Assembly (NCBI RefSeq): GCF_001643235.1
Contig: NZ_LQWY01000021.1
Span: forward strand, 55,637 to 119,636
DNA: 64,000 nt
Direction: 5' to 3'
Origin: Domibacillus aminovorans
GTDB lineage: Bacteria > Bacillota > Bacilli > Bacillales > Domibacillaceae
Position 1 is the stretch's first letter; each line of letters starts with the position of its first letter. Shown piece after piece: positions 47,231-55,020 of the stretch. A model generated the notes under the pieces. The model was not told the DNA's origin and ran no database searches. It worked only from the letters and a program-made list of their open reading frames with translations. Position numbers and translations under genes: made by a program.

Positions 47231-48571
47231 TTACTTATTGATCTCTTCGTATCCAGACCATTCCAATATGTTTAGAACATTTGTTTCGACACATTCTAAC
47301 CAATCTTGTACATTGACCCATTCATCAGATCCATGGAGATTTCCGCCTTTTGGACCGTAGATGATTGCAGGCATATTCATGTAAATAAGCGGGAAACGAA
47401 TATCACTAAATGTAGGCATTCCATAGATTTCCGTTTCTCTGCCTACGACTTCATCAATGTTTGACTTTACCATCTGAACAAAAGAATGATCAGGGCTTAT
47501 TTCAGCTGGGCTTGTGTGCCATTCATAAGTAATTTCCGGTGGATTTTCAGATAGCCACGCATCTTGGGCAGCAACTTGGTTAACAACTTCCTCAATTTGT
47601 GCTTTCACTTCTTCAAGAGTTTCATTTGGTGGATAGCCAATTGTACCAGTTAGTTCACATTCAGCTGGCACTTTATATGCCCATTGACCAGCATTGATCA
47701 TCGCTGGAGTTAAGTTACTTGAACGAACTTGCATATCGGAAGCAGCGAAATAACGTTCAAATGGTGCATAGCTGACAGTACCTACCCGCTTATTGTCTAA
47801 CTCGATTAAAGCATCATATATTTTCATGGCCTTGCCGATTGCATTAATTCCCACTTGACCGTTTAAGTTGTGAGCAGCTACTCCTGTCACTCTTATTTTG
47901 AAAATTAATCCACCTGCACAGGCAATTTGAGGACCCGCTCCAGTTGTTAGTGGATGTGGGTAAATACATGCATCCGCCTTAAAGTTCTGTTCTTCAAGAT
48001 ATTGAGTCATCGCAACTGCACCGCCGGCTCCTCCTACTTCCTCATCAACGACAGATATTGCGGTGATATTCCCTTTTGGTTTTAATCCCAATCCCTTAAT
48101 GACTTCTAATGCCGCAAGGATCGAACCAAAGCCACCTTTATTATCAGCCGTTCCCCGACCATACATTAATCCATCTTCAATCACTCCATCGTGGGCCGGA
48201 TATTTCCAGTGCACTAAGTCTCCTACCGGAACTGTATCTACGTGAGTAAACAATAGAAGTGATTTTTCATCTTCTGATCCAGCCCACTTACCGACTACAT
48301 TCGGACGGCCATCGAATCCTACAAGACGCTCTACTTCTGACTCTGTATATTCAGGGTGACGTCTCACTTTTTCTGCGTCGGCAACAAATGTATCAGTTTC
48401 AAGCTCTAGGTTTTTCATCACTTTTTTGATGTGTTCCTGAACAGGTCCTTCATACCCTGTTTCACTAGGAATCTGGATTAACTTTTGTAATCCTTCAATC
48501 AAACTTTCACGATTCTCTTGCATATAAGCATTCACTTTTTGACGTACTCCACTAGATAACAATGTCTCCAT
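47231..48571 (-). CDS. M20-family (ArgE/DapE-type) metallopeptidase or deacylase
   Basis: A 446-residue zinc hydrolase: LLLFTHVDTVPVGD (metal His and Asp), LMYGRGTADNKGGFGSIL, SVVDEEVGGAGGAVA (catalytic Glu pair) and HGSDEWVNVQDWLE at the end. M20 members cleave amide bonds of N-acyl or N-carbamoyl amino acids. Next to hyuAB it could act on the ring-opened product, but ArgE-like deacylation is equally possible. ATG 48571 follows ATAGGAGTG; the frame opens at 48592. It is divergent from a LysR gene. Confidence 0.88.
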   Translation of the reverse strand: METLLSSGVRQKVNAYMQENRESLIEGLQKLIQIPSETGYEGPVQEHIKKVMKNLELETDTFVADAEKVRRHPEYTESEVERLVGFDGRPNVVGKWAGSEDEKSLLLFTHVDTVPVGDLVHWKYPAHDGVIEDGLMYGRGTADNKGGFGSILAALEVIKGLGLKPKGNITAISVVDEEVGGAGGAVAMTQYLEEQNFKADACIYPHPLTTGAGPQIACAGGLIFKIRVTGVAAHNLNGQVGINAIGKAMKIYDALIELDNKRVGTVSYAPFERYFAASDMQVRSSNLTPAMINAGQWAYKVPAECELTGTIGYPPNETLEEVKAQIEEVVNQVAAQDAWLSENPPEITYEWHTSPAEISPDHSFVQMVKSNIDEVVGRETEIYGMPTFSDIRFPLIYMNMPAIIYGPKGGNLHGSDEWVNVQDWLECVETNVLNILEWSGYEEINK

Positions 48572-48647
48572 TTTCAACACTCCTATATTCATTTTTTTAA
48601 ATGTTGCGTCGAAAGCTTGTGCAATTAGCCTTCGATGATAATTGGGT

Positions 48648-48761
48648 CTTAAAACATATGTCTCAAATTGAAAAAGCTACTTGCTTTTTCGGTTAAAAAT
48701 ATAAAACTATATTTTTAGTGTATCCCCCTTACAATTTATTGTTGTAAGCTTAAAACATATG
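48648..48761. repeat. 13-bp direct repeat in the M20/LysR divergent region
   Basis: CTTAAAACATATG occurs at 48648-48660 and again at 48749-48761, 101 bases apart in the 334-base divergent region. It could be a regulator-binding repeat. A GAAAAAGC/GCTTTTTC hairpin lies between the copies. Confidence 0.45.
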
Positions 48762-48905
48762 GAGGGATGCACTGCAGAAACTAATCGTTTGAATATTCAC
48801 ATCCTTCCGAATATTTGTTAAACTGATCATACAACGACTAACCAGTTATTTCTAATACTTGTTTGTTTACTAGTTAATACTTTATAAATATGAAGAGGTG
48901 CATGT

Positions 48906-49814
48906 ATGGAATTAAGACATTTAAAATACTTTATAGCTGTGGCAGAAGAGCTTCACTTTGGGAGAGCAGCACAACGCTTACAAATGGCACAGCCACCTTT
49001 AAGTCAACAAATTAAGCAACTAGAAGCTGAATTAGATTTGCTTTTGTTTACCCGAACGAAACAACGCGTTGAATTAACACCAGCCGGAGAAGTTTTTCTA
49101 AAGAGGGCATATGAAATTCTAAATCGTGTACACTTGGCGTGTGAAGAGGCACGAAGTATCGATCGAGGAGAAGCTGGCCAATTAATATTAGCCTTTACAG
49201 GATCAATCGCTTTTGAACTTCTTCCCTTATTACTTCGAAGTTATCAAGTAAAATACCCAAATATAAATATTGTCTTGCGGCAATTGTCAACAACTGAGCA
49301 AATGGAATCTCTCAATGAAAGCACCATTCATGTCGGTTTATTGGTTCTACCTGTTGAAAGCGCATCAATACACGTGGAAATGCTGCGTGAAGAACCATTT
49401 ATTGTTGCCTTGCCAAAAACACATCCATTAGCTGCAGAAACAGAGCCTATCGATGTATCCCGCCTTGCTAACGAACATTTCATCATGACCCCAAGAATTG
49501 CAGGACAGAGTTATTATGATGCTGTCATTAGTCTTTGTCAGCATGCTGGCTTCAGCCCTAAAAAGACCCAAGAAGCGCAAGAGTTACACACTGCTTTAGC
49601 ATTTGTTGCTTCCGGAATAGGTATAGCCTTACTGCCATCTTCCATTCAATTTGTAAAAAACGATGAAATTGTCTACTTACAACTAAAAAAAAGTTTTACT
49701 ACATGTAAAGTTGGGGCAGCATGGAACAAGGATGAAACTTCTCCGGTTGTACATTCATTTATTTCATTTTTAAAAGAATCAATTATTACTAGCTTTACAG
49801 AAGACAATTTTTAG
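48906..49814 (+). CDS. LysR-family transcriptional regulator
   Basis: A 302-residue regulator. The helix-turn-helix MELRHLKYFIAVAEELHFGR leads into RLQMAQPPLSQQIKQLEAEL, and the CatR/BenM-like effector domain carries GSIAFELLPLLLRSYQVKYP and ALPKTHPLAAETEPID. Divergence from the M20 gene suggests that it controls that gene and perhaps hyuAB and the permease. GAGGTG precedes the ATG. Confidence 0.9.
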   Translation: MELRHLKYFIAVAEELHFGRAAQRLQMAQPPLSQQIKQLEAELDLLLFTRTKQRVELTPAGEVFLKRAYEILNRVHLACEEARSIDRGEAGQLILAFTGSIAFELLPLLLRSYQVKYPNINIVLRQLSTTEQMESLNESTIHVGLLVLPVESASIHVEMLREEPFIVALPKTHPLAAETEPIDVSRLANEHFIMTPRIAGQSYYDAVISLCQHAGFSPKKTQEAQELHTALAFVASGIGIALLPSSIQFVKNDEIVYLQLKKSFTTCKVGAAWNKDETSPVVHSFISFLKESIITSFTEDNF

Positions 49815-49829
49815 ATGTTGCCATAAAAG

Positions 49830-50185
49830 TCGTTCTAGTTCAAACCATTCGTTGCATGGATCGGTTTCCATGCAGAGAAATTCCCCGTTTTAAACGTTAA
49901 CGCAAACAAACGGACAGCCGCATGGTGTCCGTAAGTAGGAATTTGTTTCTGTTTTTCTTTAGGGCTCCAAGTGGAACGCAAAGTCTGGTAATCACGGATA
50001 TGGCTTTCATCTTCATATAAGAAGACTAACTCGTCCGTCGTGTTTTTTTATCCTATCCAGTTCCTTTTGAAAGGCTTCCTGTTTCTTGTGGTCCGCGCGT
50101 TTTAAGGTGTAAGCCGGTCCTGTATAGCTGAACCCCCTGAGTTTTAGAATATCGCGCGAGACACTTAATGAGTTCAAATACGTTT
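49830..50185 (-). mobile_element. IS630-family transposase remnant
   Basis: On the minus strand a frameshifted frame gives YTLKRADHKKQEAFQKEL, then FLYEDESHIRDYQTLRSTW, SPKEKQKQIPTYGHHAAV and FALTFKTGNFSAWKPIHATN before a stop. The DES-HIRDYQ block and GHHAAVRLFAL are typical of the DDE region of IS630-type transposases. N- and C-terminal parts and terminal repeats are missing. Confidence 0.75.
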
Positions 50186-50192
50186 AATAATG

Positions 50193-50618
50193 TTATTTAA
50201 CAATAAAGACTTCGCACTTCGCTTTTTGAACGACATGATGGCTCACACTGCCTAAGAACAGCTCTTTTATGCCACCCAATCCCCGGCTGCCCATGACAAT
50301 AAGGTCTACATTATTATTTTCTGCAAATTCCTCAATCGCCTGTGCTGGATTTCCGTCTAGAATATATGTTTCCGTCTTATTCGGAATCACGTTCAACGTT
50401 TCTTCTACTTCAAGCATGATTTCCTTTGCATTCTTGAGCTTCGCTTCATGTTCTGTAACAGCTGTCACACCATAATTATAAACGGCTGGGATTAATCTAG
50501 GGATAGCTGTGATCACGTTTAATTCCAATTTTTCATCTCGTTTTGCTAGATAAATCGCTCTTTCCAATGCTTTTTTGCTCAATTCAGATCCATCATAAGC
50601 AACGACAATTTTTGACAT
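50193..50618 (-). CDS. Universal stress protein UspA, copy 3
   Basis: About 141 residues, beginning MSKIVVAYDGSELSKKALER. The ATP-binding signature is VMGSRGLGGIKELFLGSVSH, so it is of the nucleotide-binding type. The ATG at 50618 is preferred over one at 50630, which touches the GGAG ribosome site. It is the most downstream copy of three tandem genes. Its C-terminus ends AKCEVFIVK, unlike ASCEVIIVK of the other two. Confidence 0.92.
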   Translation of the reverse strand: MSKIVVAYDGSELSKKALERAIYLAKRDEKLELNVITAIPRLIPAVYNYGVTAVTEHEAKLKNAKEIMLEVEETLNVIPNKTETYILDGNPAQAIEEFAENNNVDLIVMGSRGLGGIKELFLGSVSHHVVQKAKCEVFIVK

Positions 50619-50698
50619 ATCCTTTACCATCTCCTTTTATAAATGAGCACTCTGTTTATAGTGAAATTCATGCATTTATTTAAAATACCTTTTATTCA

Positions 50699-51121
50699 TT
50701 ATTTAACAATAATGACTTCACAAGACGCTTTTTGCACGACATGATGGCTCACACTGCCTAAGAATAGCTCTTTGAGTCCGCCTAATCCCCGGCTGCCCAT
50801 AATAATAAGGTCCGCATTATTGTTTTTTGCAAATTCTTCAATCTTCTGTGCAGGGTGTCCTTCTACAATATATGTTTCCGTCTTATTCGGAATTGCTTTC
50901 AATGTTTCTTCTACTTCTTTCATCATTTCCCTTGCCGCTTCGAGATTCGCTTCATGTGCTGCATCAACAGCGCCATAATTATAAATCGAGGCTATAGGAT
51001 GAAGAATAGCTGTGATGACGTTTAATTCCACTTTTTCATCTTGTTTTGCTAGATTAATCGCTCTTTCCAATGCTTTTTTGCTCAATTCAGATCCATCATA
51101 AGCAACGACAATTTTTGACAT
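50699..51121 (-). CDS. Universal stress protein UspA, copy 2
   Basis: About 140 residues, nearly identical to copy 3 at the N-terminus and to copy 1 at the C-terminus, with IMGSRGLGGLKELFLGSVSH. Its upstream leader (from about 51122) is almost base-for-base the same as that of copy 3, so the duplicated unit includes the ribosome site and spacer. The pattern of shared ends suggests gene conversion. Confidence 0.92.
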   Translation of the reverse strand: MSKIVVAYDGSELSKKALERAINLAKQDEKVELNVITAILHPIASIYNYGAVDAAHEANLEAAREMMKEVEETLKAIPNKTETYIVEGHPAQKIEEFAKNNNADLIIMGSRGLGGLKELFLGSVSHHVVQKASCEVIIVK

Positions 51122-51201
51122 ATCCTTTACCATCTCCTTTTATAAATGAGCACTCTGTTTATAGTAAACTTCATGCATTTATTTAAAATACCTTTTATTC
51201 A

Positions 51202-51645
51202 TTATTTGACAATAATGACTTCACAAGACGCTTTTTGCACGACATGATGGCTCACGCTGCCTAAAAATAGCTCTTTAAGTCCACCTAATCCCCGGCTGCC
51301 CATAATAATAAGATCTGCATTATTGTTTTCTACAAATTCTTCAATTACTTGTGCCGGGTGTCCTTCTACAATAAATGTTTCCGTCTTATTTGGAACCGCT
51401 TTCATTTTTTCCTTTACTTCAAGCATTACTTCCTTCGCTTTTTCAATATTTGCCTCCGGTGTTGCAATATTGTTGCCCGAATACGCCCCGTAGTAAATTA
51501 CCGGTGTAGGCTGCTCAATAACGGTGATGACATTTAGTTCTATTCTTTCATCCTGCTTTGCTAAAATGATTGCTCTGTCCAATGCTTTTTTGCCCAATTC
51601 AGATCCATCATAAGCAACGACAACTTTTGATATAGCCCGTAACAT
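51202..51645 (-). CDS. Universal stress protein UspA, copy 1
   Basis: About 147 residues starting MLRAISKVVVAYDGSELGKK, with the same ATP-binding signature. The middle (VIYYGAYSGNNIATPEANIE) is more divergent, so it is probably the oldest split or the ancestral gene. AAAGGAG stands 8 bases before ATG 51645. It is the first gene of the tandem unit. Confidence 0.92.
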   Translation of the reverse strand: MLRAISKVVVAYDGSELGKKALDRAIILAKQDERIELNVITVIEQPTPVIYYGAYSGNNIATPEANIEKAKEVMLEVKEKMKAVPNKTETFIVEGHPAQVIEEFVENNNADLIIMGSRGLGGLKELFLGSVSHHVVQKASCEVIIVK

Positions 51646-51865
51646 AGAAAACACTCCTTTTAAGTGAACGATGTATTCATGTTTATATTAAACGTAATGA
51701 TAGATTCAAGTCAATGAATTAATCAGATTATTAAGTTATTTAGAACTATTAACTATATTCCTAGATACAATAAGCGATCGCTTCGTTGCCAATTGTCTGC
51801 AAAGTCGATCGTCATTATGCATGCATATCGTCCATTTTTAGTTCAGCCATCTACATATGCAAAAC

Positions 51866-51899
51866 ATAAAAAGGGCCACTGCACTGAGCAGTGAACCCA
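51866..51899 (-). terminator. Terminator of the 35-aa membrane protein gene
   Basis: CACTGC pairs with GCAGTG, flanked by GGG/CCC; on the minus strand the stem runs into CCTTTTTATG. Confidence 0.75.
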
Positions 51900-51915
51900 T
51901 ACTTATTTTTAAAAA

Positions 51916-52023
51916 TTAAGAAGAGATAATGAACTCGACTGCGAGGTTAAGGTAAAATATCGTATGGACCGCCACAAAAATAAGTCCTTGTTTATTTAAA
52001 CGCTTCGTCAATACTCGATCCAC
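51916..52023 (-). CDS. Small single-helix membrane protein (35 aa)
   Basis: A 35-codon frame from GTG 52023, with GGAGTG about 6-8 bases upstream and a terminator directly downstream. The product has a basic N-terminus (DRVLTKRLNKQG) followed by one hydrophobic helix (LIFVAVHTIFYLNLAVEFII). The positive-inside pattern predicts a cytoplasmic N-terminus. The combination of ribosome site, frame and terminator supports a real gene. The family is not recognised. Confidence 0.6.
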   Translation of the reverse strand: MDRVLTKRLNKQGLIFVAVHTIFYLNLAVEFIISS

Positions 52024-52291
52024 ACCAATCACTCCTTAAGTAGTTTGTAATGTTATCACACTACACGTTCACAAAAATTTAAATTTTTTACATATTTGTC
52101 ATAAAAAATTAAAAAAGAAGTGATTGTCTCTTCTTTTAGCCTATCCAGATTTGATAGTGAAGAATTGTCTCCGTTGTCTTTTATATTCACTTTTACTAGT
52201 AGAACAAACTATACCAGTTACTTCCTAAATCATACTATATATTGCAAGGGGTAGTTTTAACCTCGCAATTTTACGAAAGGGGGAAATAATT

Positions 52292-52516
52292 ATGAGTTCC
52301 AGATGTAAAAACCGCGATCATAGAAAGAAAAAATGTTGGAGATGGAGCGGTACAAACGATTGTAAAACCATTTGGTTCAATCCAGATTATGGTGATATCC
52401 GCAGAAAAGATTGTGATGATGACCGACGCCGCAGAGACGACCGCGATGATGACCGACACCGCAAAAACGACCACGATGACAACAACAAAAGACTTTGGAA
52501 CAGTATTAAATGGTAA
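52292..52516 (+). CDS. Arg/Asp-rich small hypothetical protein
   Basis: A 74-residue protein with an N-terminal basic, Cys- and Trp-containing part (CKNRDHRKKKCWRWSG, NDCKTIWFNPDYGD) and a low-complexity tail of Asp-Arg-His repeats (DDDRRRRDDRDDDRHRKNDH). Such tails occur in spore-coat-associated proteins of bacilli, but that is only a resemblance. GAAAGGGGG precedes the ATG and a clear terminator follows. Confidence 0.6.
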   Translation: MSSRCKNRDHRKKKCWRWSGTNDCKTIWFNPDYGDIRRKDCDDDRRRRDDRDDDRHRKNDHDDNNKRLWNSIKW

Positions 52517-52522
52517 AGAATT

Positions 52523-52553
52523 GCCTTGATCTAGTACTGATCAAGGCTTTTTT
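52523..52553 (+). terminator. Terminator after the Arg/Asp-rich gene
   Basis: GCCTTGATC pairs with GATCAAGGC around seven bases, followed by TTTTTT. Confidence 0.88.
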
Positions 52554-52632
52554 AAGTGACAGCTAAACTTATTATATGCACGGCTGAAGAAGATCTGACT
52601 AAAAAATGAATATAGGCCACAGTCTTTTTACG

Positions 52633-52746
52633 TTAAAACGCACAGACGTTCAAAACTGAACCTCCATCATCTTCCCAACAACATATTTCACATATTTCAT
52701 CAGTGTCTATCAATTCTTCGCCACAACATGAACAAACATATTTCAC
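52633..52746 (-). CDS. CPCC-like cysteine-rich mini-protein (37 aa)
   Basis: A 37-codon frame from GTG 52746 with GGGGGTG 5 bases upstream. The product is YVCSCCGEELIDTDEICEIC followed by CWEDDGG, with two Cys clusters (C5, C7, C8 and C19, C22, C23) as in Cys-rich CPCC domain proteins, where CPCCG and CxVCxWEDD are typical. A zinc-binding knuckle is likely; the role is unknown. It ends in NVCAF, so it is probably shorter than usual relatives. Confidence 0.6.
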   Translation of the reverse strand: MKYVCSCCGEELIDTDEICEICCWEDDGGSVLNVCAF

Positions 52747-52960
52747 AACGTCACCCCCACTAATAAGATATTCTAACCTGCTCCCTTAGTTGAAGGAGAA
52801 GATCAATATGATTCATTAACAGAACCCTAAGATTCGTTTTGTGTAGGGTTAAAAAACAGCTATACTATCACGTGTGTTAAGATAGGTTCATTTGTTTCTA
52901 TCGTTATACTTGTATAATTAGCTAAAATCATGGATAATAGTTGGCTAGAGAGGTGTAAAA

Positions 52961-54913
52961 ATGAATAACGTAATGCAAAAAGGTCAAAGTTTTTTCAATA
53001 ATTATGTTGGCTTTTTCTTTGTGGCTGTAGTTCTTTTTTGGATGAAAACATATATCGTTCAATTAACACAGTTTGACTTAGGGATTGAAAATTCTATTCA
53101 AAAGTTTTTATTATTCCTAAATCCTTTAGGGTCTTCCATATTATTTTTAGGTTTTGCTTTCTTCTTTAAAGGACGAAAAAAGTATATTTGGCTGATTGTG
53201 ATTGATTTCCTTTTATCATTCCTTTTATATGCCAATGTTTTATATTACCGATTTTTTAATGATTTCATTACATTACCGACTGTAACTCAGACACAAAATT
53301 TTGGTGATGTAAGTAGCAGTGTGGTTTCCCTTTTAAAACCATATGACTTTTTATTCTTCACTGACATGATTCTTTTGATCGTATTGCTTTCTTTTAAATT
53401 TGTAAAAATTGAAGTTAAAGACATGAATCGACGGAAAGTTGCTGCTATCTTTTCATTGGGTCTAGTTATTTCAGGAGCCAATCTAGCTTTAGCTGAGATA
53501 GATCGTCCTCAATTATTAACAAGGGGATTTGATCGAAACTATATCGTGAAATATTTAGGTATGTACAATTACACCATTTATGATGCTGTTCAAAGTACGA
53601 AAGCTTCTGCAAAAAGGGTATTAGCAGATAGCGATGACATTACAGAAGTCATTAACTTCACAAAATCTAACTATGCTGAGCCAAATCCGGCTTACTTTGG
53701 TGCCGGAAAAGGAATGAATGTAATTTATCTCCATCTCGAATCCATGCAAAACTTTCTTATAGATTACAAGTTACATGGAGAAGAAGTAACACCGTTTTTA
53801 AATTCATTGACGAAAGAAGAAAATACACTTTATTTTGATAATTTCTTTCATCAAACAGGACAAGGTAAAACGGCCGATGCTGAATTTATGCTAGAAAATT
53901 CATTGTATGGATTACCACAAGGTGCAGCCTTTACAACAAAAGGGTTAAACACTTATCAGGCTGCTCCTGCTATTTTAGGTCAGGAAGGTTATACGTCTGC
54001 GGTTTTCCATCCGAATTCACGGACATTTTGGAATCGCAATGAAATTTATAAATCATTTGGATATGACAAGTTTTTTGATTCAAGCTACTATGAATTAAAA
54101 CGTGAAGACTTAGCGGATTATGGGCTAATGGACAAGCCGTTCTATGAGGAGTCCATCCCACTCTTGGAATCGTTACCTCAACCATTTTATTCAAAGTTTA
54201 TAACAGTTACGAATCATTATCCGTATCCGATTGATGAAGAAGATACTTCAATTGCCCCGCATACAACGGGTGATAAATCTGTCGATACGTACTTCCAAAC
54301 AGCTCGTTATGCAGATGAAGCGTTAGAGCAGTTCTTTACTTATCTAAAGGAATCTGGTTTATATGATAATTCCATTATTATTATGTACGGTGACCATTAT
54401 GGAATTTCAGAAAACCATAATAAAGCGATGGAACAAGTTCTTGGAAAAGAAATTACACCCTTTGAAAGTGCTGGCCTCCAACGAGTACCATTATTCATTC
54501 GTGTGCCTAATGTAGAAGGTGGAGTTAACCACGAATACGGAGGACAAATAGATATTCTTCCAACCCTTCTTCACTTGCTAGGCATTGATACAAAAGATAA
54601 TGTACAATTTGGAACAGATTTATTATCTAAAAATCATGATCCACTTGTTCCATTCCGAAATGGTGACTTTGTAAGTCCAACGGTTACATCTGTTGATGGT
54701 GAATTTTATGATTCAAATACAGGACTGCAACTGGAAGAAGATCAATTAGCTGAAGCGGAAAAATATCGGGAAATCGTAGAACATAAATTAGCGCTTTCAG
54801 ATCGAGTCGTGAATGGAGATTTATTACGATTCTACACCCCTGAAAACTTTACGCCTGTAGACCGTTCACAATATAACTATAATAACTCAGAAGATGAAGA
54901 TTCCAATGAGTAA
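52961..54913 (+). CDS. LTA synthase family protein (LtaS-like sulfatase)
   Basis: A 650-residue membrane enzyme: five predicted helices in the first 180 residues, then an extracellular sulfatase-fold domain. Metal and catalytic motifs are YLHLESMQNFLIDYKLHGEE (Glu), HQTGQGKTADAEFMLENSLY (nucleophile Thr in GKT) and MYGDHYGISENHN. It polymerises glycerol phosphate from phosphatidylglycerol on lipoteichoic acid, or primes or extends it like YfnI, YqgS or YvgJ; the paralog cannot be fixed here. GAGAGGTG precedes the ATG. A possible TATAAT lies at 52913-52918. Confidence 0.93.
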   Translation: MNNVMQKGQSFFNNYVGFFFVAVVLFWMKTYIVQLTQFDLGIENSIQKFLLFLNPLGSSILFLGFAFFFKGRKKYIWLIVIDFLLSFLLYANVLYYRFFNDFITLPTVTQTQNFGDVSSSVVSLLKPYDFLFFTDMILLIVLLSFKFVKIEVKDMNRRKVAAIFSLGLVISGANLALAEIDRPQLLTRGFDRNYIVKYLGMYNYTIYDAVQSTKASAKRVLADSDDITEVINFTKSNYAEPNPAYFGAGKGMNVIYLHLESMQNFLIDYKLHGEEVTPFLNSLTKEENTLYFDNFFHQTGQGKTADAEFMLENSLYGLPQGAAFTTKGLNTYQAAPAILGQEGYTSAVFHPNSRTFWNRNEIYKSFGYDKFFDSSYYELKREDLADYGLMDKPFYEESIPLLESLPQPFYSKFITVTNHYPYPIDEEDTSIAPHTTGDKSVDTYFQTARYADEALEQFFTYLKESGLYDNSIIIMYGDHYGISENHNKAMEQVLGKEITPFESAGLQRVPLFIRVPNVEGGVNHEYGGQIDILPTLLHLLGIDTKDNVQFGTDLLSKNHDPLVPFRNGDFVSPTVTSVDGEFYDSNTGLQLEEDQLAEAEKYREIVEHKLALSDRVVNGDLLRFYTPENFTPVDRSQYNYNNSEDEDSNE

Positions 54914-54970
54914 GAAAAATATACTTTGTATAGTTTAAAGTTGATGGGAATGTGTGTTTACTAAAAAAAT

Positions 54971-55019
54971 AGTATACAAAAAAACCTGTAGACAATGTTT
55001 ACAGGTTTTTTTGTATACT
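54971..55019. terminator. Perfect 20-bp bidirectional terminator
   Basis: AGTATACAAAAAAACCTGTA is followed after nine bases by its exact complement, ending one base before the stop of the convergent ulaA-like gene. It serves both strands. Confidence 0.93.
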
Positions 55020-55020
55020 A

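Larger units (their letters stand above)
50193..51654 (-). repeat. Tandem triplication of a roughly 505-bp usp unit
   Basis: Three units start 506 and 503 bases apart. The two spacers (50631-50698 and 51134-51201) are almost identical, sharing for example TTTATAAATGAGCACTCTG and CATGCATTTATTTAAAATAC. Confidence 0.85.
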
